This document shows, piece by piece, positions 1-7,551 of a stretch of 64,000 nt of DNA; the stretch's first letter is position 1; each line of letters begins with the position of its first letter. Below the pieces are notes generated by a model, which was not told where the DNA came from, ran no database searches, and was given only the letters and a program-made list of their open reading frames with translations. The stretch covers positions 434,001 to 498,000 of the forward strand of contig NZ_CP195105.1 of assembly GCF_051175565.1 (NCBI RefSeq), written 5' to 3'. Position numbers and translations under genes: made by a program. Source of the stretch: Daejeonia sp002484105 (lineage in GTDB: Bacteria > Bacteroidota > Bacteroidia > Flavobacteriales > Weeksellaceae).

Positions 1-1094
1 GGCGTCCCCACCAGATCATAAATCCCGTTACAGGGAGCGTAGTGGCAACAATTCCTGACAAAAAAGTTGCCAGCTTGCCAAATTGTCCCCACCACTGCCC
101 CATATGCAACTGCCAGACGATATTTTCGGTCTTTTCGTGACGGAGAAATTCCTGAGGAACATGAATTTCTTTTCCCGTATACCGGTTGTATATGTTAATA
201 TCCGCATTTTCAATACTTTTAAGCCCCGATTTTCCGGAAGTGAAAACCAGTGCACCGGCTTTCTGCTTCTCAAAATTCCAGATGCTTACCATTTTTTCTC
301 CGGATGGTTTGCCAGCGCAACATAAGCAATCGCAACCGCATCCTGAGAGGTTCTCGAAGAATCTGCTTTCGGAAGAATTGCATCGAGATGTTCTGTGGTA
401 CCACCAGATATTTTAATGGCAGCATTCATCATTGGTTTAAAGAAAATCATCAGCCCGGTCAGTCCCAGAATGAGACAGATAACCAGCGAATAAAACCCGA
501 AAACATTGTGAAGATCATAATTGAGCCGTTTGAAACGCTCCTTCCACTTCACGGTGAAACTGGCCTGCCTGGTTGCCCTCGTCCATTTTCTGGGCCACCA
601 GAGAATCAGTCCGGTGATGCAGCTGATCACGAAAACGACCGTGGATACTGCGACTACCCAGCCGCCAATCTTGCCGGCGAGAAAACTGGAATGGATATGC
701 GCCATGACAAAAAAGAAGAAAATAGACTTGTCGACTTTCAGTACCTTCCCATTGTATGGATTGACATACACCAGAACAAGTTTGCGTTCTTTCGGAATAA
801 AGGCGCGGATACGGATGCTGCGTTCCGGATCTTTAAAAAAGACGAATTCCGAAATTGCCATATCCGGATTGGCTTTGTGGATACTGGCGACAAGCTGTTC
901 ATGGGTTACTCTCCTGGCATGTGGTGGCACGCTTACATATCTTGCGCTGCCGGCAGAGAAATCCATAATTTCGTCGCCGTAGACGATGATGGTTCCGGTA
1001 AGGCATACCAAAACCAGAACGATCCCGGAGACGATACTTGGCCAGAGATGTATCCATGCATTAATGCGCGAAAAAAGCGAATTATTTTCTTCAT
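1..1094 (-). pseudogene. PepSY-associated membrane protein, two frameshifts, 3' end outside window
   Basis: Read on the minus strand, the joined frames give a PepSY_TM protein: N-terminal membrane segment, PepSY-like periplasmic part, several further membrane helices, and a WQLHMGQWWGQ motif near the cut end. These inner-membrane proteins often sit beside siderophore receptors; the role is inferred to be membrane reduction or iron uptake. The natural start is ATG at 1092-1094 (MKKIIRFF), but the following frame only opens if the T6 run (1071-1076) had one more base. A second break lies at the A6 run (292-297); one more base restores the frame into the C-terminal part. Both are single-base homopolymer losses, so sequencing error or real decay are both possible. 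No upstream region of its own remains, because RHS sequence begins at once. Confidence 0.75.
1077..1094. other. Rearrangement junction between PepSY gene and RHS gene
   Basis: These 18 bases read as the first six codons of the PepSY protein (MKKIIR) on the minus strand and as part of the RHS motif ANYFLH-RDNLGS on the plus strand. The RHS frame is open only from 1065 (a TAA precedes it at 1062-1064), yet it already shows conserved RHS residues from about 1083. Both gene ends therefore look native up to the same short stretch, which suggests a join at microhomology, or an assembly join. Confidence 0.55.
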
Positions 1095-1115
1095 CGGGAT
1101 AACCTAGGCAGTATT

Positions 1116-2507
1116 GTGGCAATCACAAAATCTGATGGTGCAATGATAGAGCGGCGCTATTTTGATGCCTGGGGAAACCTGAGAGTATTGGAAAATAGTG
1201 CAGGGCAAAAGATTACTGATATGCAGCAGCTGATGACCTATGATTACTTTCTGGATCGTGGCTATACTGGACATGAGCATCTCTGGAGAGCAGGGCTGAT
1301 TAATATGAACGCCAGACTCTATGATCCTATTTTAAGAAAGTTCCTGAGTGTTGACAATGTGATACAGGATCCTTATAATACCCAAAACTATGACCGCTAT
1401 TCTTATGTACTAAACAATCCATTGCTGTACATGGATGTTAGTGGAAATGAATTATTTGTCGGTACTGCAATTCTTATAGGATTAGCTGTAGGAATCTTTG
1501 CCAAAGGTATTGCCAACATGATTTCGGGCATACCGTTTTGGTATGGTATCGGAAAATCTGGTCTTATGGGAGCTATATCGGGAGCCATAAGTTTTGGAAT
1601 AGGCACGGCTGCATTAAATACGTTTGGCACCGGGATTTCAATAGGGAAAGCTGTTTTTGAGGCCGCTGCACATGCGATTACAAGTGGGGTGATGGATGCA
1701 ATACAGGGAAACTTTGGAGGCTCCGGATTTGTAAGTGGTTTAATCTCATCCCTCATTGCGACAGGTATTCAGGGATTAGGTGAGCTCGGAGGAGCCTTCC
1801 AATCCATAGATGCGAGTCAGGGAATTGGGATACTCACCAATTTTGGCGATAGAAATCCTGATTTATTAAAAGCTATCATGATAGCTTCAGGAGGTCTTAG
1901 CGGAGGAATTTCAGCAACAATTGCAGGTGGCAAGTTTATTGATGGGTTTAAACAAGGTCTGATAACAAGTGGATTGAATCACTTGGCGCACACAACTATG
2001 AGTGGACAGAAGGAAGAATTTACAATAAATGGTAAAACATACGATCACGAAGGATTAAAGGAATTTTATGCTACAGTCATAGGAGAAACATCGAACAATA
2101 TTCAAGAAGCACAGGGTATAGGTGAAGTAATTTTAAATAGAATAGATAATCAAAGAACTAATTTAACAACTGGTTTTGTTGACAAAATAGGAGGAATTGG
2201 TGATTTTGATGCTATTGGTGGTAAAATATATAATGAAATTATGAAAATGAAATTGATGGATATTGTAGGAATGAAACCGGAGAATATATATTATAAGCGT
2301 TCAGTAGGAGCATCAATGGCTCTATCAAATTGGTGGCATTTAAAGCCAGGTATTACAAATGGTGCATTTTTCTGGAATGCTACTTGGCAAAAGGATAAAA
2401 GTAATGTCGGCTTTAATTGGAGGAAATATAATCAAGGTATCTATCAAATTAGTGCAGAATTTGGACAAACTACTTTTTTTAAATCATTCCCGTCCGATAA
2501 AAATTAA
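1116..2507 (+). CDS. RHS-repeat protein C-terminal end with SleB-like toxin domain, 5'-truncated
   Basis: 463 residues from a GTG; homology runs upstream to about 1083, so this is the 3' fragment of a much longer gene (RHS proteins usually exceed 1000 residues). Order: RHS core (residues 1-110, with GLINMNARLYDP and NPLLYMDVSGN), a glycine-rich hydrophobic linker (about 112-295) of the pre-toxin type, then a C-terminal domain (about 305-463). That domain holds ATVIGETSNN...GIGEVILNRID, resembling the core of SleB-type cell-wall hydrolases (Glu in GE, then VxLNR); this match is by eye and tentative. RHS proteins deliver such toxin ends to competitors. Lacking its N-terminus and promoter, this copy is probably not secreted. 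Bases beyond about 2000 are more AT-rich than the core. Confidence 0.7.
   Translation: MAITKSDGAMIERRYFDAWGNLRVLENSAGQKITDMQQLMTYDYFLDRGYTGHEHLWRAGLINMNARLYDPILRKFLSVDNVIQDPYNTQNYDRYSYVLNNPLLYMDVSGNELFVGTAILIGLAVGIFAKGIANMISGIPFWYGIGKSGLMGAISGAISFGIGTAALNTFGTGISIGKAVFEAAAHAITSGVMDAIQGNFGGSGFVSGLISSLIATGIQGLGELGGAFQSIDASQGIGILTNFGDRNPDLLKAIMIASGGLSGGISATIAGGKFIDGFKQGLITSGLNHLAHTTMSGQKEEFTINGKTYDHEGLKEFYATVIGETSNNIQEAQGIGEVILNRIDNQRTNLTTGFVDKIGGIGDFDAIGGKIYNEIMKMKLMDIVGMKPENIYYKRSVGASMALSNWWHLKPGITNGAFFWNATWQKDKSNVGFNWRKYNQGIYQISAEFGQTTFFKSFPSDKN
1655..1991 (+). repeat. RHS pre-toxin linker, repeat copy A
   Basis: This 337-base stretch recurs at 4576-4912 at a constant offset of 2921 bases with no indel and only scattered substitutions. 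It encodes the FEAAAHAITSG...GLNH linker just before the variable toxin. After the repeat the two sequences diverge completely, as expected for homologous-recombination arms used to swap toxin ends. Confidence 0.95.
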
Positions 2508-2584
2508 AATTAAATTTTTAGAATGCACATATGATTGATTGTCAGGTGTATAAAAGAGCAACTTTGTGATAATTCAAAAACAAG

Positions 2585-3787
2585 CTACCAATCAAAGGAC
2601 AATTGATTGCCATCGTCTCGGTCAATGACCCAGTCTTTTTCGGGGTTTTCTAAAAATTTCATTAGGTTGATATAATTGAACAAATGGATTTTGCAAAAAC
2701 TGACTAAATTCGAAAATGCCCAATGCCGCTTCAATCTCTTCTTAATGACTGCAAGCAGAAGATTAACTATTAACACACAATAAATCTGTATTTTAATCGC
2801 ATTTTCGTTATCTCCCAAAAAATATTTTAGTGGAAAATTTTGCTTCAACTGCTTAAACAACAGCTCAATCTGCCATCTTGTTTTATAAAGTGCTGCAATC
2901 ATATCGGCTCTCATTTCAAACAAATTGGTCAAAAACTCAAATTTCCTTTTGTTGGCACGGTCATAGAAAACTACTTTTCGCAATCGTAATTTCGAGGTTT
3001 CTTTGTCCTTTTTTACTTCAACCTCGATAATTTCGTCCTTTAAAACACCGCTGTGAATATGCGATCCAATGTCTAATGCTTCAATGTTGATGTATGATGC
3101 ACTATCCTTTATTCGGGTTACAAAACCTGTTTTGTGCTCGGTAAAACGCTCGAAAGCCTTGTAATCATTATATCCTTTGTCGAAAACATACACCGTGTTT
3201 TCATCGTATTTTAGTTTGTCTAAAAACTCGTGGTCGTGTTTTTTGGCTTCGCTGAACCAAACTAAACTGGGAACGACTTCATCAGCATTAACCACCGTAT
3301 GAACTTTAATTCCGCCTTTCTTTTTGCCTGTTTTCGGATTTCTGCCAACGCCCTCCAAAATATCTTTAAACAAGCTGATTGTGGTGCTGTCAAAAATTTT
3401 TACCTGCTTTTTTATGACATCCTTAATCCGGCTGTCCGATAAAAAACCGCCATATTGTTTGAGCAATGCGTGATAAATATTTTCAAAAACCAAAACATCT
3501 CTTTTCTTGTTGGCATCCGACAATGTGCTTCTCTTAGGAATATGATTTAACTGGAAACCTGCTGTTTTACCCGATAAACCAAGCATCGCTCCTGATATTT
3601 CACGCAGTGATGTACATTTTGAAAACGAACAAAACAGCATACTTATCAAATGGTCTTTGGTCTTAAAACGCTTTGTATAGCGGTCTGAATCGCATTTTTT
3701 AACTTCCTTTCTGATCAGTGAATCTTCAATTAATGAAATCAGCTGTCCGAAAACGGATTTTGTAGAAAAATGATTACTTTTACTCAT
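2585..3787 (-). CDS. IS4-family transposase
   Basis: 400-residue DDE transposase, full length for the family. The N-terminus resembles DUF4372 (FSTKSVFGQLISLIEDS, then TKDHLISMLFCSFSKCTSLREI). The catalytic region has KIFDSTTISLF (first Asp), VYVFDKGYNDY (second Asp) and a C-terminal RTRWQIELLFKQLKQ-like segment (Y-x2-R-x3-E-x6-K; here YKTRWQIELLFK) holding the Glu. The frame is intact, so the element may still be active. The start ATG at 3785-3787 lies about 40 bases inside the hairpin at the element end. Confidence 0.93.
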   Translation of the reverse strand: MSKSNHFSTKSVFGQLISLIEDSLIRKEVKKCDSDRYTKRFKTKDHLISMLFCSFSKCTSLREISGAMLGLSGKTAGFQLNHIPKRSTLSDANKKRDVLVFENIYHALLKQYGGFLSDSRIKDVIKKQVKIFDSTTISLFKDILEGVGRNPKTGKKKGGIKVHTVVNADEVVPSLVWFSEAKKHDHEFLDKLKYDENTVYVFDKGYNDYKAFERFTEHKTGFVTRIKDSASYINIEALDIGSHIHSGVLKDEIIEVEVKKDKETSKLRLRKVVFYDRANKRKFEFLTNLFEMRADMIAALYKTRWQIELLFKQLKQNFPLKYFLGDNENAIKIQIYCVLIVNLLLAVIKKRLKRHWAFSNLVSFCKIHLFNYINLMKFLENPEKDWVIDRDDGNQLSFDW

Positions 3788-3826
3788 AGTTGTTTGCTGT
3801 GTCAGAACTTCAAACTTACTAAAAAG

Positions 3827-3852
3827 AAGAGTAGCCTAAAAAGGCTACTCTT
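3827..3852. terminator. Hairpin at the end of the IS4 element
   Basis: Perfect 10-bp stem AAGAGTAGCC / GGCTACTCTT with a TAAAAA loop, followed by TTTAT on the plus strand. It overlaps the right inverted repeat of the element. It could block transcription entering the transposase gene from outside. Confidence 0.6.
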
Positions 3853-3896
3853 TTATCGGACAACAATGTTTTTAAATATACAAATCCTTCAAAAAC

Positions 3897-4508
3897 ATGG
3901 CCTTAAAAAAAATATTTTTCCCAGTTTTCTTATATATTATTACTGCACATGGCTGCCAAAAATTGCCAAATTATAGATTATTCACTCGGTTTAATCCTAC
4001 TAATAATACCTCCACTCTTATTCTATCTAAAAATAATATCGAATTAGATAGTATTAATAACATAGGAAGTTATTATGGGAAAGACAGCATAGTATTTAAA
4101 GGGAATAACCTTTGGGATTATTATTATCATGGAAGATGTGGAACCGGCTGCTCAAATGTATATTATATGAGGGTTGTAGAGAATAAAGAAAAAATTAACA
4201 TTGTATTAAATATATTGAGTGAATATAAAGAATACGACCATGCAAACGGACAAACTTTACAAGAAAAATATTCTTTTAATGGAAAAAATATTCAAAAAAG
4301 AATTAAAATCAATGGCGTTACAAAAGAAATATTTGTAGAAAAAGTTAGATTAGATAGGACTAATAATATTTTTTATAATACCTTTTTTGTAAATAATGAC
4401 AAAAAGTACTATGGCATCAAAATAGATTCGCTTAACTACTTATATTTGGATAAAAACAAATGGAAAAGTTATATCCCAATAACAGGAAGTATAGAAGATT
4501 TAAAATAA
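3897..4508 (+). CDS. Predicted lipoprotein, candidate immunity protein to the first RHS toxin
   Basis: 203 residues, no family recognised. The N-terminus (MALKKIFFPVFLYIITAHGC) has a positive start, a hydrophobic core and a Cys in lipobox-like context, suggesting export and lipid anchoring. The body is rich in Asn, Lys, Tyr and Ile, with very AT-rich codons. It lies directly downstream of the first RHS toxin end once the IS4 element is removed, the usual place for an immunity gene. A periplasmic lipoprotein would fit a toxin that attacks the cell wall. The immunity role is inferred from position only. Confidence 0.5.
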   Translation: MALKKIFFPVFLYIITAHGCQKLPNYRLFTRFNPTNNTSTLILSKNNIELDSINNIGSYYGKDSIVFKGNNLWDYYYHGRCGTGCSNVYYMRVVENKEKINIVLNILSEYKEYDHANGQTLQEKYSFNGKNIQKRIKINGVTKEIFVEKVRLDRTNNIFYNTFFVNNDKKYYGIKIDSLNYLYLDKNKWKSYIPITGSIEDLK

Positions 4509-4575
4509 AAAACTACCCGGCGCTCCGACAATAAGGACAATAAAGTCTATTTGAAATAACCAGGTTTGAAGGTCG

Positions 4576-4912
4576 TTTTGAGGCCGCTGCACATGCGATT
4601 ACAAGTGGGGTGATGGATGCAATACAGGGAAACTTTGGAGGCTCAGGATTTGTAAGTGGTTTAATCTCATCCCTCATTGCGACAGGTATTCAGGGATTAG
4701 GTGAGCTCGGGGGAGCCTTCCAATCCATAGATGCGAGTCAGGGAATTGGGATACTCACCAATTTTGGCGATAGAAATTCTGATTTATTAAAAGCTGTCAT
4801 GATAGCTTCAGGAGGTCTTAGCGGAGGAATTTCAGCAACAATCGCCGGTGGCAAGTTTATTGATGGGTTTAAACAAGGGTTAATAACAAGTGGACTAAAC
4901 CATGTGGCGCAT
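4576..4912 (+). repeat. RHS pre-toxin linker, repeat copy B
   Basis: Second copy of the sequence at 1655-1991, ungapped. Its reading frame stays open upstream only to 4544 (TAA at 4541-4543), so the copy starts without any RHS core. It marks an orphan toxin cassette placed downstream of the main gene. Confidence 0.95.
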
Positions 4913-5422
4913 ATGGTTTCAGCAGAAATAACGGGTATTATTAATTCTCGAGATTCTCTAAGAGAACAAGGAGTTGACCCAGATCAAGTTGCTCCTTCAG
5001 ATCAAACGACAATAGACAAATTAAAAAGCAATAGAATTTTGTCACCTTTATTTGAAAAAGCAGGTAATCCCGGAGTGAAATTTGAAGAAATGAAAGGAGG
5101 TGTACAGGGAAGAACTGTTAATGATTATTATAACAAAACATCTAGTTTGTCTCTAAATAGTAAAGTCCAACATACTTATTATAAATTATTTTCGTATTTA
5201 GGTCATGAACTTATTCACGTCATTGATGTTGTAAGTGGCACAAGTCTCAATCTTTATAATCAATTTGTATCTGAAGGATATTCGGCAGGAAATGCTCAAT
5301 TTAAAATGGAAAAATGGATGGAAATGAATGCGTATCAATGGAATATGAACAACACTCCTACTAGTACATTTTATTATAAGTTAAATCAAAACACAATGCT
5401 ATTTAATGGTGTTCAAAAATGA
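4610..5422 (+). CDS. Orphan RHS C-terminal cassette with predicted metallopeptidase toxin
   Basis: 270 residues from GTG 4610 (ATG at 4613 is the next choice); the frame is open from 4544 but has no RHS core or promoter, so this may be a silent donor cassette. Residues 1-100 repeat the linker of the upstream RHS protein. Residues 101-270 are a different end: GHELIHVID (HELIH at 199-203) is a zinc-peptidase HExxH signature, and EMNAY at 238-242 can supply a third ligand, as in M91/NleD-like toxin peptidases. Recombination across the linker would put this toxin on the main RHS gene. The next gene overlaps its stop by four bases (ATGA). Confidence 0.7.
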   Translation: MMDAIQGNFGGSGFVSGLISSLIATGIQGLGELGGAFQSIDASQGIGILTNFGDRNSDLLKAVMIASGGLSGGISATIAGGKFIDGFKQGLITSGLNHVAHMVSAEITGIINSRDSLREQGVDPDQVAPSDQTTIDKLKSNRILSPLFEKAGNPGVKFEEMKGGVQGRTVNDYYNKTSSLSLNSKVQHTYYKLFSYLGHELIHVIDVVSGTSLNLYNQFVSEGYSAGNAQFKMEKWMEMNAYQWNMNNTPTSTFYYKLNQNTMLFNGVQK

Positions 5423-5952
5423 AAAATTTATTATTTATTCTGATATTGTTTATATCCTCTTTTTATAAAGACTGTATTACAATAAGTAATACTCAAAAAA
5501 AACATTTGGATATTAAAATTCTAAATGATTCTAATAAAGATTTGTTTATTAAAGACCAATTTAACTATGATTATTATTTTTATCAACACGAAGAAAAAGT
5601 TGATTTAAATAAATTGGGAGCAAATAAATTTTATGTTTTGGTTGAATACGTAGACAAAAAACCAATTTTGAAATTTTTCTCTATTTCAAATGAGAATTTA
5701 AATTATAATGATAATTTTGAAAACGACAATGGAAAAATATTAAAAAACAATGAAATTTTTAATTTCACACTTCCATTAGAACAATACAAAGAGTCAAGTA
5801 TTTATAAAAATTATTTTTATGGTGGAACTAGATTTTTTAATTATATAGAATTTCCAATAAAATCAAAATATAAAATTAAAGTCTATTATAAAAATCAAAA
5901 CAATTGTGAATCAAAAGTATTTCTATCGAATATCATTGTCTTAGAAACCTAA
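5419..5952 (+). CDS. Exported protein, candidate immunity protein to the metallopeptidase toxin
   Basis: 177 residues, no family recognised. Starts within the stop codon of the upstream toxin cassette (ATGA overlap), typical of toxin/immunity pairs. A signal peptide is visible (MKNLLFILILFISSFYKDC), then a soluble domain rich in Asn, Lys, Phe and Tyr. AT content is much higher than the chromosomal background, as is common for transferred immunity genes. The role is inferred from position and coupling only. Confidence 0.5.
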   Translation: MKNLLFILILFISSFYKDCITISNTQKKHLDIKILNDSNKDLFIKDQFNYDYYFYQHEEKVDLNKLGANKFYVLVEYVDKKPILKFFSISNENLNYNDNFENDNGKILKNNEIFNFTLPLEQYKESSIYKNYFYGGTRFFNYIEFPIKSKYKIKVYYKNQNNCESKVFLSNIIVLET

Positions 5953-6072
5953 TTAGTTATCCCTTAATTTCACATTAACTATTTGATAATGTGATAAATA
6001 ATCATTAATAAATATCAAAAAAGCTTGTGTAATTGCAGGAAATCGTATTTTTAGGATATAAAAAGTGGCAAA

Positions 6073-7416
6073 ATGTTAGGGAAAATAAAACCGGATTTAC
6101 AGCAAAATTTATTCAAGACCCGACTGACTGAACTCATCAATATGGAGCATCCGCTGGTGAAACTAGCAAATGAGATTTCCTGGGATAAAATGGAGGCAGA
6201 GTTTGAAAAATTATTTTCACAAGGCGGAAGACCCTCTATTGCGATTCGTAAAATAGCAGGTATGCTTTTGCTGAAGGAGATGTTTAAAGAAAGCGACGAG
6301 AGCGTGGTAGAAAGGTGGATTGAGAATGTTTATTGGCAGTATTTTACCGGAGAAACATTTTTTCAAACCACACATCCTTTTGATGCAAGCCAGTTTGTGC
6401 ATTTTAGAAAAAGGATTGTCGAAAAAAGGATTGGAATATTTGCTAAGCCAAAGCGTAAAGCTTCATCCTCGGGCAAAATTTGAAAAAGAAGTTCAAATAG
6501 ACACTACAGTTCAGGAGAAAAATATCACATTTCCTACAGATGCGAAATTAGCCAGAAAAGTGATTGATAATTGTATAAAAATAGCGGAAAGTATTAAACA
6601 AAGACAAACATACAATAGAGTAAGCAAACAACTGCTGAGGGAAGCTTATTTCGGGCACCACCCTAAAAGACGGAAGAACGCTAAAATGGCGAGGAAAAAG
6701 CTCAGAACTCTCGGCAAAAGAGTGCTTCGGGAATTGGAAAGAAAAATGCCAGAAAACGTTTTAGAAAAATACAATATAGAGTTTGAAAAATTCAAAAAAG
6801 TATTCGCTCAAGAGCGGTCTACGAAAGATAAAATCTACAGTTTACACGAACCCAAACGGCTTGCATAGCCAAGAGAGAAGCTCATAAATCTTACGAATTT
6901 GGAACCAAAATAGCTGTTGTGCGAGGTCGGAAAACAGGGGTTATCACTTCTATGAAAAGATTTTTTGGTAATCCACACGATAGCAAAACGTTGGAAGAAT
7001 CTTTATCTCAAAGCCAAAGAGTTCGAGAATTAATTGGGGGAACAAGACCTGAAAAAGCAAGCACAGACCGGGGATTTAGAGGAATCAAAGAAGTGGGAGG
7101 AACGGCAATTTTGCTTCCCACAAAAAAAGAAAAGACAAGATACAGGCAACAAGTTGCCAGATTAAGATTCCGGGCAAGAGCAGCAATTGAACCAACGATA
7201 TCTCATTTGAAAAGGAATCATTCTTTAGGATTGAATTTCTTAAAAGGTGCCATCGGCGACATTCATAATGCACTTCTGGCAGGAATTGGATATAATTTAA
7301 AGCTGAGATTAAACCAAATCAAAGCTCAAATTATTTTTTGGCTTCAAATACTATTCAATTTTTCAATAAAAAACAAAGCCACCATTTTTGCCGAAACTAA
7401 AATAATGGCTTTTTAA
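6073..7416 (+). pseudogene. IS5-family transposase, two frameshifts
   Basis: Three frames together give one transposase of about 445 residues: N-terminal InsH/DUF772-like part (GGRPSIAIRKIAGMLLLKEM), QIDTTVQEKNITFPTD with the first Asp, STDRGFRG with the second Asp, and a C-terminal ARAAIEPTISHLK with the Glu. The first break is at the A6 run near 6423 (one base too many); the second is near 6851 in CCCAAACGG (one A too few), after which HEPKTACIAK would continue. Unless rescued by slippage the element is dead. Terminal repeats were not securely found; a weak AAAAAAGCT match lies near 6018 and 7470. Confidence 0.85.
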
Positions 7417-7493
7417 AGTTTGACTATTTATAATTATTCTAAATAAATTTAATTTATCTATTAATTGAGCTTTTTTTCATTAGAAATATAAAT

Positions 7494-7530
7494 AAAAAGC
7501 AGTCCGGATTGCTGATCCGGACTGCTTTTT
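7494..7530. terminator. Bidirectional terminator downstream of secA
   Basis: Perfect 16-bp stem (AAAAAGCAGTCCGGAT / ATCCGGACTGCTTTTT) with a TGCTG loop and T-runs on both strands. It lies 21 bases after the secA stop and also faces the IS5-like remnant. Confidence 0.93.
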
Positions 7531-7551
7531 TATCTGATTGAAAATATAAGT

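Larger units (their letters stand above)
2550..3856. mobile_element. IS4-family insertion sequence
   Basis: Element carrying the transposase at 2585-3787. Imperfect inverted repeats were found by eye: ATAAAAGAGCAACTTT at 2550-2565 and the reverse complement ATAAAAGAGTAGCCTT at 3841-3856, 13 of 16 matching. The exact outer ends and a target duplication could not be fixed. The element lies 42 bases after the toxin stop and just before the next lipoprotein gene, so it probably split a toxin/immunity pair. Confidence 0.65.

Noticed and set aside
28..273. Minus-strand open frame of 81 residues
   Set aside because: It is a shadow frame of the PepSY gene; the true frame there is a third one giving VWQLHMGQWWGQ.
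6415..6435. Programmed -1 frameshift site in the IS5-like transposase (A6G)
   Set aside because: Restoring the frame needs +1 rather than -1, and a second unrelated break follows downstream.
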